Assembly: GCF_000210295.1 (NCBI RefSeq) | Contig: NC_026742.1 | Span: 2,027,061 to 2,091,060, forward strand | Origin: Trypanosoma brucei gambiense DAL972 | Lineage: Eukaryota > Euglenozoa > Kinetoplastea > Trypanosomatida > Trypanosomatidae | Length of the DNA stretch: 64,000 nucleotides | Direction of reading: 5' to 3' | Shown: in pieces, positions 1-8,716 of the stretch | How the letters are laid out: each line of letters opens with the position of its first letter | Numbering within the stretch: the first letter of the stretch is position 1 | Position numbers and translations under genes: made by a program | The notes under the pieces: model-generated | Databases searched by the model: none | What the model saw: only the letters and a program-made list of their open reading frames with translations | Told to the model about the DNA's origin: nothing

Positions 1-479
1 AGCTGTGCGGTCAAAAAGATATGACAAAGAAAACAAAAGAAGATTTTTTTTAAAAAAAAAGAAAGCAATGCAATATAAAAGCAGAAAGAGCCACTGATAC
101 TCTTCTGTACATGTGGGCGGCTGAAGGTACACTCCGTTCCTATTTTCCTCTTCTTAAAATGTTGCATTTTTATTATATTTGTGTTAACATTTGCTTGTGT
201 CCACGCTGGTGTTGCTGTTGATTCTTTCCCTTTCCCTTTTTCTTATTTCTTTTTTTTTCTTTCTAATTTTGAACCTTGTGTCCGTCACTTCTTTACATCA
301 ACCCTTCGAAATATGAGAACAACGTAAGCGAAGGCAAGTGAAGAAAGGAGTAAGTGGAAGTGGAAGTGGGCAAAAGGGAGGAAATAAACGCAGGCACAAA
401 AGCACCAAAAGAAGAAAACAAATAAACAAAAAAAAAAAAAGAAAAGTGTTAAAACACTTGTCACTCACCTTCCACAACA
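1..479 (+). promoter_or_regulatory. Intergenic spacer and UTP6 5' leader
   Basis: No gene is seen here. A long pyrimidine-rich stretch (about 218-275) is followed by the first downstream AG near 316-317, which fits a spliced-leader acceptor for UTP6 with a leader of roughly 160 nt. The rest is A-rich, including a run of 13 A at 429-441. The left part is presumably the 3' UTR of an upstream gene outside the window. Acceptor choice is inferred only from the polypyrimidine/AG rule. Confidence 0.45.
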
Positions 480-3173
480 ATGGCGCGAGCAACTGCTATT
501 GAGACACGGTTGGAGAAGCTCCTCCCCGCAATGGAGGAGTACTTCACCAGTGGTTTCCTCACACGCGAAGAAACTCACGAGGTGGCGCGGCAGCGGTCGC
601 ATTGGGAATATCGCCTCGTGGCAAAACCGTTACTTCTGCTGGACGTGCGAAATGCGGCCCGCTACGAGTTGGAGTTGGAGGAGCGGCTCCGTCAGTATTG
701 CGTCGCAACAAAACTTGTGCTCCGCCACCGCTGGTCCATAATTGAACGTGTGGAGTACATTTATCGAATTGGCCTGCGCCACATAAAGGATCCCGATGAA
801 TGGGAACTCCTAAGACGAGAGTACGTGTCGGTTCTCAAAAAACACCGCAGATATGGTCAGTTGTCTGCGTTATATGGCGAATTGATGGTACGTTTCCCAA
901 CCCGTAGCGCGCTGTGGGTGGAAGCTGCCCTATACGAAGGTGTGGAGGCGGAAAACGCAAGCAACGCACGGGCTCTCGTGCAACAAGCGGTGCTGACATC
1001 TGGCGCACAGCCCGAAGTGTGGAATGCAGCTGTTGTGGTGGAATTATACTTTACAGACCGGCTTCTAAAGAAACTTCTCGAGGATAAAGAAGAGGAAAAG
1101 GGAAAAGAGCATCAACAGAAGCAGAAGCAGCAGGTAGGGGACGAGGAGGGAGGGCATGACATCGTGACGGAGCTCAAGTTGGAAAATGCTGCACTCGCTG
1201 AAGTTGTGGTGGATTTAGCGCTTGTCCACGCCGTTGTGGAGGAGGCACTGGACAGTCCCGCTTTTGGTCCAAAGCTTGTCCGTATGCTGGTAGATAGTGT
1301 GGCACGGTTCTGTTACACTAAACCCGTGTTAGAACGCCTCATGGAACTTGCCGCCAAAAAGATGGTCGCCATATTGAGCCCCGTCATGGCTAATAGCATC
1401 GGTAACAGTAGTAGTGCTCAACTCAATGCATCGTCGTCGGGTACGGCTCGGCAGTGGACGGAGGTGGGCATCTCTCATTTCTTGGAAGATTACTTAGCAC
1501 TCGAGGCCATTATGGCCGAAAAAGGAGTTGCGGGTGATGCGGCTTCACTGCTGCGATCCAATGGCCGCACGCCGAGTGTGGGTCGAGAAGATTGGAAGGT
1601 GTCATACATCGCCTCTCTCGTCTCCTCGCTGACGCTTCTCTACACTGATGAAGTGAGGTTTCCCATCGTCTCGCGTTTGCATTCCGGTGCCGTTTCTGTA
1701 GTGGAAAACTTAATGGAACGTCTGCAGCAACTTGGTTGCGCTGGTGCGGTTTCTGCCGCTTGTCGGTGCCTCCTCCTGTCAACTCAGCAGCGGCAGCACA
1801 AGGGGAAGAAGTCAGAAGCCGATGCTCGCGAAGAGAGTATAGCTCTCATTAATGAGGTGTTGAGCTGCTTATGGAAGGAAGTGAAGGGCTCAAAGAAGAA
1901 GCAAAAGAATCAAACGCATGACGCGGCAGTGGAACGGGTAGTAGCGATGCTAACGGGTGGTGCAGCCAAAGATGCCGTTCCTTCGGCAAAGAAGGCCATG
2001 AAACGACCGCGACCTGAAGACCCCGCCCACGTGTGGCGGCCGCTTTCTCGCTTTTTACTTCCAGAAGATCGCGCAGCGGTCCGCAGTGCGAGTGACGGAG
2101 TAATGCAGCACTGTACTAGCGCCGAGGTCGATCTTCTCTTTAGCCTCCATGACAGGGATAACGAGACGGATGCCGAGGTCGTTGGTCACGCCGTTGTGGA
2201 GTTCCTGCAGAGGTTTGAACTTATCCCCCCCACTGCCGGAGTGAAGGATGTGCGGCAGCTGAGTTTTACTGAGGGCCGAACCCCCATCGTTCTGTGGAAG
2301 ATGTTTCTTCTTCTAGAGAGGTGCTGTGCTCAAGCAATTGTGGATTCGTTGCCGCGACGGTCAAAACCACAGTCCTCCACAACACGAGGCAGTACAGGTG
2401 ATAGTGACAGTGATAGTGATAGTGACAAGAAGGACAGGCTGCAGCAGGACAAAGGCAGCGCCACCATGGATGTTAGTTTCGCGGCCGCTGGTTTGAGGTT
2501 TCTCGCTGGTGTGCCGTGCGGTGTGTTGCCAAGTATTGCCGTTGAAGAAGAGCGACTGAAGGGTTGTTGGACGCTGGTCACTGCTCGCGTTCACACTTTG
2601 ACCGGACTGGAGTCTACCACGCGCGACAATTTTGTTTCCCGTCTTCGTCATCCCCCAACGGATGGCGCTGTCGCTAGTGATAACCAACCTGCTTGGGTGA
2701 ATGGGCTGAGATCCATTCTTAGTGTATCCCGTCTTTGTTATCCTCTTCCTCGTCAGGTCTATGCCGACATCGCTGTTCCCTTCTTCGAGGCTCTTGCCTT
2801 ATGGGCCCAAAAACAACAAAAGCCCCATAGCGACGTTAACGCCGCCGTGCAGGAGGCGCGGGATGCTCACACGTGCGTATTAGCGATGTACACGCAGTCT
2901 CGTAACCTCGCAAATTACATGCCATTGGTGTACCGTCTGCATCCACCAAACCGTAACAGCAACAACAACAGTGATGAAGATGATGGGTCCCGTGGCAGTA
3001 CGGTTAGCAGTCGAGTTTCGGCAACGGAGCTCAACGCAGCTGACTGGGCTCGGTGTATTGCATTTGAACGAGATGTGGCGAAGGACTTACGGCGAGCAAA
3101 GGAGGTGTCGGGACGGGCGCGAAGGGAGACACTGGCGCCACAACATCTACTTCTCATGTTGAATAAATACTAA
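480..3173 (+). CDS. UTP6: UTP6-like U3 small nucleolar RNA-associated protein (HAT repeats)
   Basis: 897 residues. The N-terminus (METs, then an acidic helix running into LEKLLPAMEEY, and a paired WEYRLVAKPLLLLDVRNAARYELELEERLRQY segment in residues about 45-80) matches the start of the UTP6 family, a UTP-B subunit of the small-subunit processome that acts in the nucleolus on pre-18S rRNA. HAT-type (half-a-TPR) helices follow at about residues 100-180, with the W-x-x-A pattern visible in ALWVEAALYE. The protein is longer than the roughly 440-600 residues of yeast and animal UTP6; extra length comes from a Lys/Glu/Gln-rich insert (about 195-225), a Lys-rich stretch near 475-485 and an (Asp-Ser)n tract near 640-650 coded by gatagt repeats at 2399-2431. 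The ATG directly follows an in-frame stop-rich leader. Family assignment is good; details of the C-terminal half are not recognised. Confidence 0.82.
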   Translation: MARATAIETRLEKLLPAMEEYFTSGFLTREETHEVARQRSHWEYRLVAKPLLLLDVRNAARYELELEERLRQYCVATKLVLRHRWSIIERVEYIYRIGLRHIKDPDEWELLRREYVSVLKKHRRYGQLSALYGELMVRFPTRSALWVEAALYEGVEAENASNARALVQQAVLTSGAQPEVWNAAVVVELYFTDRLLKKLLEDKEEEKGKEHQQKQKQQVGDEEGGHDIVTELKLENAALAEVVVDLALVHAVVEEALDSPAFGPKLVRMLVDSVARFCYTKPVLERLMELAAKKMVAILSPVMANSIGNSSSAQLNASSSGTARQWTEVGISHFLEDYLALEAIMAEKGVAGDAASLLRSNGRTPSVGREDWKVSYIASLVSSLTLLYTDEVRFPIVSRLHSGAVSVVENLMERLQQLGCAGAVSAACRCLLLSTQQRQHKGKKSEADAREESIALINEVLSCLWKEVKGSKKKQKNQTHDAAVERVVAMLTGGAAKDAVPSAKKAMKRPRPEDPAHVWRPLSRFLLPEDRAAVRSASDGVMQHCTSAEVDLLFSLHDRDNETDAEVVGHAVVEFLQRFELIPPTAGVKDVRQLSFTEGRTPIVLWKMFLLLERCCAQAIVDSLPRRSKPQSSTTRGSTGDSDSDSDSDKKDRLQQDKGSATMDVSFAAAGLRFLAGVPCGVLPSIAVEEERLKGCWTLVTARVHTLTGLESTTRDNFVSRLRHPPTDGAVASDNQPAWVNGLRSILSVSRLCYPLPRQVYADIAVPFFEALALWAQKQQKPHSDVNAAVQEARDAHTCVLAMYTQSRNLANYMPLVYRLHPPNRNSNNNSDEDDGSRGSTVSSRVSATELNAADWARCIAFERDVAKDLRRAKEVSGRARRETLAPQHLLLMLNKY

Positions 3174-3509
3174 TCGCGAGTAAATGACGCTAGTGTAACC
3201 ATTCAGCGGCACATCATCTCTTTTTTAAAAAAAAATTAAATAAAGCGGGTCTTTAAAATCCGAGTCATTCGAAATGAATGCCCGAGGAGGGCGTGTGTTT
3301 CTTTTTCTTCTTTACGGTTAATAGTATCTTCTTACGTACATGCCACTGTCGCTCTGTGGAACTGCAAACCCATCAATTCCTCTTGGTCACTTTTTTTGCT
3401 ATTATTGTGTTCTTACTTCGCTTCTCTTAGGCCTGTTTCTTTTTTCTTTTTCGCAACGGGCTTCCTATCCTCTCTCCCTTCCTCCCACCTCCGTGTGCGG
3501 AATTGATTA
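3174..3509 (+). promoter_or_regulatory. Spacer between UTP6 and the unknown 688-residue gene
   Basis: Contains A- and T-runs and two strong polypyrimidine tracts (about 3386-3428 and 3433-3493). The first is followed by AG at 3429-3430. After the second, the first AG lies at 3529-3530, downstream of the first ATG of the next gene, so which tract is used decides that gene's start. No gene seen. Confidence 0.4.
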
Positions 3510-5576
3510 ATGCCGGTACGACCACCCCTTCAGCGATGCACTGTTCGACCACTCCGGGGCGTACTTGTCCATCGCCCGCGGCCGAAAATATTACCGTTGG
3601 AAGCCGCAGTGATGCTTGGAGAACCGCACGCCATCGCAGCGTCGTTTCTCCTCCACGCTCACATCTCCACAGCTCGCAATGTTTCCATCGTTCGTGCGAA
3701 AAAGGCTAGTATTCGAGCCTCAAACAACATGAGTGACTGCCTGCAGCGTGTTCTTTCATGTGGTTTGTCGAGAGATGTTCTCCTTTGCGCGTGTGCCGCC
3801 GCAGCAACACCACCGGAACTCTTGCCACCGCTTGTGCAGCGTCACGTGCGTGCGCCGCGTGATGGAAATGTTGTGGTGTTATCATCGGCTGAATGGAGGG
3901 CATTCTTCTTGTCAATGCTGCGCGCTATTCACAGCACGGCAGCGGGGAGACTCGAATTTTCTTCTCTTGCGCTGTTGTGCGCCACCTGTCTCGCGCCGTC
4001 CGTGCGATTAGGCGACCAACTCGCTCGAGCGTACTGTGGGTTCACTGGTGAAATAGAGAGGAATGGGGCTGTTTGTGCCAACAGTTTCGGTAGTACCGGT
4101 AGTGGCAGAGCGGCTGACGGTGTTGTGGCCTTTGCTGCATGTTGCACGATGATGAATATCTCTGAAGGGATGGAAAGTCGTGACACCGCTTGGATGAGGT
4201 TGTGGGCTGACGTGCAGCCAACTTTGCAGAGCGGTTGTGGTGATGGAGCAACGACGATGATGCCCAATGAAAGTTGGATTCGATGCCAAGAGTTACATCT
4301 TGATTGTCTGCTACGTACGGGGCGACATGAGGACATTCGGAAAGTGTTGAGTCCCGATAGCTTAGTGACTAAGCAGTTCCACCGCATGTCTGATGATACT
4401 CTTGCTCAGCTGTTTGTTCAACCCTCACTTTGCGACACCGTGCGCTTCCGTGTTCTCCGAGCGCTGCTGGATGTTAGTCGTGCAAAAAGTGAGGCCTTAG
4501 TGGCCCTTCAGCGATCACCCTTTTCAAGGAACAGCCACCTACCTAGTGTTACGCGTAGTGCGCGTATGGTCGCCGCGCTGCTCCGCTGCCTGATTGTGGA
4601 AGCCCGCGACCATCCGTCGTCCTCCAGAAATTCATGTCTGTTCAGTGATGTTGAAGCACTGTGTAAAATGTGCAACTCGTATGCCCTCGCCCAATCATTA
4701 CTTCCCTATGCTGATGGCAGTAACGGCAGTGGTGCTGATAGGACCGGAGTTATCGCATTGCTGATGAAAGCAACACGTGATGAGTACCGGTCACGATGCC
4801 TCGCAGAGTTTGTTGCTGCCATCAGTGATGCCGTGGCGTTTGCCCGTGACTTTGCCCGGCGAGGAGATGAACTGGCATCGGCAATGGTACACGCATGCGC
4901 AGCTGTTCTTACCAACTTATTTACCTTATGTTCTCCCTGCCGAGCGAAGCATGACGGACACAGAGCGAACAGTAGCGGCAAAAGGCGAGCGAAGCCCGCC
5001 TGGCGGCTACGGCTGGAGCGGGATGAAGCCGTGCGATCGCACAAGTACGAGTTGCTTCCCGGAGAGTTGCCGCATGGAGCGCTAAGCCATTTCATCGCAA
5101 TGCTTCTGGCTGATGGATTCGTCCTCGACGGGGGAAGTTTGGGAGCCAACCTGGCCGCGGCAGATTTTCTCGATTTGAACTTTTACTCACTGCAGTTACT
5201 CGGTTCTCTCTACCATGCTACGCGGGCTATCGGTGAAGGTCAGGAGTTAGCCGACGTGGTTGGCGTCGTGGAGTCTCTTTACCGCAGACGACGGCAGGTG
5301 TTTGGTGAGGATGGTGTTGCGTTACTATGTGCACGCTGTCAGATAACGACGCTGGTCAGGCAAAAAACTGGAGGTAACTTAGGTGAAGGCAGCAGTGGTG
5401 ATGCGGCACCATCAGGTGTGAAAGTTATGCGAAAGAGGATGTCATACCTCAGACCGGGTGCAGCAGACCTTGATTTTTTGCGTAGTCGCTCGGTGATTGC
5501 CGCTGGGGGAGCTTTCGCTGTGGACTGTAGTGTTGGTGTGTGGCTTCGGAAAGCCACCGTGCAAGTGGAGGCCTAA
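3510..5576 (+). CDS. Conserved-type hypothetical protein, 688 residues
   Basis: I do not recognise this protein. It reads as a real gene: a single long open frame with balanced trypanosome-like codon use, in the same direction as its neighbours and bounded by a polypyrimidine leader and a (TA)n/(TG)n 3' region. The first 55 residues are rich in Arg, Pro and Ala with few acidic residues, which would fit a mitochondrial presequence, but this depends on the start. If the polypyrimidine tract at 3433-3493 is used, splicing at 3530 would remove the first ATG and translation would begin at 3612 (residue 35) or 3729 (MSDCLQRV). The body is rich in Ala, Leu and Cys and predicted largely helical by eye; a basic segment (KRRAKPAWRLRLERDEAVRSHK) lies near residues 490-515. 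No catalytic motif is evident. Confidence 0.75.
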   Translation: MPVRPPLQRCTVRPLRGVLVHRPRPKILPLEAAVMLGEPHAIAASFLLHAHISTARNVSIVRAKKASIRASNNMSDCLQRVLSCGLSRDVLLCACAAAATPPELLPPLVQRHVRAPRDGNVVVLSSAEWRAFFLSMLRAIHSTAAGRLEFSSLALLCATCLAPSVRLGDQLARAYCGFTGEIERNGAVCANSFGSTGSGRAADGVVAFAACCTMMNISEGMESRDTAWMRLWADVQPTLQSGCGDGATTMMPNESWIRCQELHLDCLLRTGRHEDIRKVLSPDSLVTKQFHRMSDDTLAQLFVQPSLCDTVRFRVLRALLDVSRAKSEALVALQRSPFSRNSHLPSVTRSARMVAALLRCLIVEARDHPSSSRNSCLFSDVEALCKMCNSYALAQSLLPYADGSNGSGADRTGVIALLMKATRDEYRSRCLAEFVAAISDAVAFARDFARRGDELASAMVHACAAVLTNLFTLCSPCRAKHDGHRANSSGKRRAKPAWRLRLERDEAVRSHKYELLPGELPHGALSHFIAMLLADGFVLDGGSLGANLAAADFLDLNFYSLQLLGSLYHATRAIGEGQELADVVGVVESLYRRRRQVFGEDGVALLCARCQITTLVRQKTGGNLGEGSSGDAAPSGVKVMRKRMSYLRPGAADLDFLRSRSVIAAGGAFAVDCSVGVWLRKATVQVEA

Positions 5577-6010
5577 CGGGAAACGGGATGTCTTCCCCGT
5601 CGGATTATATATATATATATATGTGTGTGTGTCTGTGTGTGTGTGTGCTGGAATTATTCCATTTCTGGTCGACTCTTCGGTCTGCTGTTGGCTCTCCTCA
5701 CACCTTCTGGCACGTGTGCGGGAGGCGCTGGAATGACAGCGGCGGCGGCGTGAAACCGCATGAAAATGAACACAAGCGGTCAAATGTCTTTGTAGTTGTT
5801 GTTGTTGTTCTATTCTAGATGTCACTTCTCCTTTGTTCCTCCTACTTCATTGCGTAAACATACGTATGCATCGGCCTCATCGTATTCTCATCGTTTTTCT
5901 TGAATATAACAGCCACTGCTTCTCTTTCTCTCTCTCTTCAACCCGTCCTCTAATTAACACTAAAACCAAACAATCTTCGCCAACAGCGCAAAGACTCCTT
6001 TTGGGCTCAC
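5577..6010 (+). promoter_or_regulatory. Spacer with (TA)n-(TG)n microsatellite and eS6 splice acceptor
   Basis: A (TA)n run at 5606-5622 passes directly into (TG)n at 5622-5645. Upstream of eS6 the pyrimidine tract at about 5918-5950 is followed by AG at 5985-5986, giving a predicted leader of only about 24 nt, short as is typical for highly translated ribosomal protein mRNAs. Inference from sequence rules only. Confidence 0.45.
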
Positions 6011-6763
6011 ATGAAGCTTAACATCGCTTACCCACGCAACGGTACTGTGAAGCAGTTTGAGGTGGCCGATGAGGTCCTCCGCCGCGTAAATCTTGGGGAC
6101 TACCGCCTTGGCAACGAGGTGGAGGGCGCCATCTTTGGCGAACCCTTCAAGGGTTATACCTTCAAACTGCAGGGCGGATCTGACAAGGAGGGTTTTCCCA
6201 TGGTGCAAGGTGTTATGGCCCCAAGTCGTGTCTCTCTCCTTGTGAAGCGTGGTGCTGTTGGCTTCAACACTTTCCGTGGTTATCAGGGTGAGCGTCGCCG
6301 TAAGTCCCTTAGAGGATGCATCCTCGCCTCCGATATTGCCGTGCTGAACGTTATTGTCGTACGTGTTGGAGAGCAGCCAATTGAAGGTGTGACGGATGTT
6401 TCCGTGCCGCGTCGCCTCGGTCCGAAGCGGGCAAACAAAATCCGTAAGCTCTTTAACCTCGGTCGCACGGATGACGTACGCAAGTATGTGATTCGCCGCA
6501 AGGTGACAAAAGAGGGCAAGAAGGACCGCTTCAAGGCACCCAAGATCCAACGCCTCATCACCTCCACGATTAGGGCGCGCCGTGCTAAAAAGGTGCGTGT
6601 CGCCATTGAGAAGGTGCGCAAGTCGGCAGCTGAGCGTCGTGAGTACCTCCGTCTCGTTGGTGCTCGCCGCCGTGCCGCCCGCCAGCGTAAAGCGGCACGT
6701 CATCACTCGACGAGAGTAAATGCTCAGAAAAAGGAGGTTGCCGCCTTCAAGGCACGGAAATGA
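6011..6763 (+). CDS. RPS6: 40S ribosomal protein eS6
   Basis: 250 residues, the usual eS6 length. The start MKLNIAYPRNGTVKQFEV and the downstream blocks GYTFKLQGGSDKEGFPM, GFNTFRGYQGERRRKSLRGC and DVSVPRRLGPKRANKIRKLF are the signature eS6 core. It is a structural component of the small ribosomal subunit in the cytoplasm. The C-terminal third is a long, highly basic helix (RRRAARQRKAARHH). The cluster of phosphorylatable serines that ends metazoan and yeast eS6 (RRxSS type) is not present; the protein ends in KKEVAAFKARK. An antisense open frame of similar length overlaps it and is regarded as a shadow. Confidence 0.97.
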   Translation: MKLNIAYPRNGTVKQFEVADEVLRRVNLGDYRLGNEVEGAIFGEPFKGYTFKLQGGSDKEGFPMVQGVMAPSRVSLLVKRGAVGFNTFRGYQGERRRKSLRGCILASDIAVLNVIVVRVGEQPIEGVTDVSVPRRLGPKRANKIRKLFNLGRTDDVRKYVIRRKVTKEGKKDRFKAPKIQRLITSTIRARRAKKVRVAIEKVRKSAAERREYLRLVGARRRAARQRKAARHHSTRVNAQKKEVAAFKARK

Positions 6764-7594
6764 TTTACAAATTCAAGGCCTTAGGGAGTAGCACGCAGTA
6801 GTGTCTTGATTTGGACATTTTATTTTAATCTCTTTTTTTTTTTTCCACTTCTAGACAATTATCTTTTGTTTTACAAGCCGCTGTCTTAAGCGGGCTCGGT
6901 TGGGTGATTCAGAACGATGATTGGGAATGTGTCTCTAATTTTTTTTTACAAAAAAAAAAGATAGATGGATAAACAACACAAAATGGGCGGAAACTGGAGT
7001 GAAGTGAGTTGAAGGAAACCGCTTGGAAGACACAGGTCAATGGAGGTAACGGGTGGAAATGAGAGAGTTTGTGTAAAAAGCGGAGAAGCTAATAATAAGT
7101 GAGGGAACGGAGCACAACATTAAAACATGTGTTAGCTTCGACATGATTACTGCCTTCGCTTTGCTCATCTCCGGCTCTTCTCTTTTTCCAACCGTATTCC
7201 ACTGGCCTCTTTTCTGCGGCTCCGTTGTTCACTCCTCTACCCATTTTCGCCTTGAAAGTACAATACGTATATATATATATATATATATGTATTCGTCGTC
7301 GACTTATTACGTCCCATATCTTCACTTCTTAACTTTACGTTCTTTTTTTTTTTTCCAAAAAAAGAAAGAAACTATTCTCTTACCACATCTCAGGTAGGAA
7401 CAGTCTCCAGATTCGGGTGACATCCCGTCCAGTAACTATCCGAAGCCGAATAGTTTTTTGGGTAAGGGAATAAAAAGAAAGCACAAAAAAGTAGATTGTG
7501 CTTTGTTGTTGTTGTTGTTATTGTTGGTTAGTTAATTTGTTTGCGCGCGTGTTTCTGGCGTTTAGCATCGAGAACGAAAACAACACTTCAGTAA
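6764..7594 (+). promoter_or_regulatory. Spacer between eS6 and the complex I subunit
   Basis: T- and A-homopolymers at 6832-6843 and 6950-6958, a (TA)n tract at 7268-7288, and a T/G-rich stretch at 7498-7560 that probably serves as polypyrimidine tract for the next gene (AG at 7564-7565). No gene seen. Confidence 0.35.
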
Positions 7595-8716
7595 ATGTCC
7601 CGGCGGGTGTTTGCGCGAAACATGAATGGAGAAATCTCCTCCACGTGGCGTGGGGGCGGCTCGGAAGCGAACGCGATGGGAGTTAATGTCGCCACATTCG
7701 GAGCCACAGGAGTATTAGGCACGCATATTCATCATCTCTGTTGCTACCATGGCTTCACAAGTATTGTTCCTTTTCGCTTCCGAGCTGGAATGGCAAGTGG
7801 CGTGCGGCATCTCCGTATGGCCGGTGATGGAACTGTCGGGCAGAACTTCGACACGGACTACGAGATTGACAAGGAGTTTGTAGTAAAGTCCATATTAGAA
7901 AAGGTAGACAACGTCATCAACGCCGTAGGTGCATGGCAGGAACCTGCCGTCTATGAGAACAGTCAGTCGTGGTTTTCCATGGAGGCGATTAATGTGGAAT
8001 GGCCACGTATGTTGGCACGGTGGTGTCGTGAAATGGGGATTCTGCGCCTCACGCATATGTCCATGGTGGGCGCAGACCTTCATAGTCCCTCTAAACTATT
8101 GCGGCAGAAGCGTGCGGCAGAGATTGCGGTACTCGAGGAGTTTCCCACTGCCACCATCATTCGGGGCACGGATATCTTTGCTGAAAATGACTACAGCTAT
8201 TCGCGCTATCTCATGGCGCAGCGCAAGTACAAGATTGTTCCCATGCCTAATAGGGGACAACGTATTCACCAACCCGTATTTGCTGGTGATCTCGCTGAAG
8301 CCGCCTGCCGTTCCATTCTTCTGGACCATACGGAAGGCCGCATTGCGGAACTCGGCGGGCCTGTGCGCTTTACCACAGCGGATTACTTGCGATGGTGTGC
8401 GGATTGCAACGGTGTACTCAACTTGACATGGCACATGCCCAAATGGATGTGGCGCGTGGGATGCACACTAAATGAGCGACTTCCCATCAAGCAAGGAATT
8501 CTCCTCGGAACAAAAGCACCGTCGTGGAATACGGATTGGCTCGAGCGGCAATTTATTGATAACTGCGCCACACCGGAACGGGACCCCGAGCTGTTGGATT
8601 GGGAGGACTTTGGAATCCCACGCGAGGATCTTTACAGGATGGAGGAGAAATATTTTATTACATCCGCCATGTGGTCGCAGGACTCCCCGTATTTAGACTT
8701 GGCCCCACGAATGTAA
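7595..8716 (+). CDS. NDUFA9: NDUFA9-like (39 kDa) complex I subunit, atypical SDR fold
   Basis: 373 residues, close to the usual length of the NADH:ubiquinone oxidoreductase 39 kDa subunit. A Rossmann nucleotide-binding motif TFGATGVLGTHI (Gly36, Gly39, Gly42) is followed by VDNVINAVGAWQEP, HMSMVGADLHSPSKLLRQKR and ATIIRGTDIFAENDYS, the block order of this atypical short-chain dehydrogenase family. In other eukaryotes the subunit sits in the matrix arm of complex I and binds NADPH structurally. The N-terminus MSRRVFARN is Arg-rich without acids, fitting a mitochondrial presequence, and favours the first ATG over those at 7622 and 7676. The classical SDR catalytic Tyr-x-x-x-Lys is replaced by the LLRQK region, as is normal for this family. 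Confidence 0.85.
   Translation: MSRRVFARNMNGEISSTWRGGGSEANAMGVNVATFGATGVLGTHIHHLCCYHGFTSIVPFRFRAGMASGVRHLRMAGDGTVGQNFDTDYEIDKEFVVKSILEKVDNVINAVGAWQEPAVYENSQSWFSMEAINVEWPRMLARWCREMGILRLTHMSMVGADLHSPSKLLRQKRAAEIAVLEEFPTATIIRGTDIFAENDYSYSRYLMAQRKYKIVPMPNRGQRIHQPVFAGDLAEAACRSILLDHTEGRIAELGGPVRFTTADYLRWCADCNGVLNLTWHMPKWMWRVGCTLNERLPIKQGILLGTKAPSWNTDWLERQFIDNCATPERDPELLDWEDFGIPREDLYRMEEKYFITSAMWSQDSPYLDLAPRM

Noticed and set aside
5960..6706. Long minus-strand open frame (248 residues) antisense to eS6
   Set aside because: It overlaps a certain ribosomal protein gene, opposes the local transcription direction and shows no domain; it is a codon-bias shadow.
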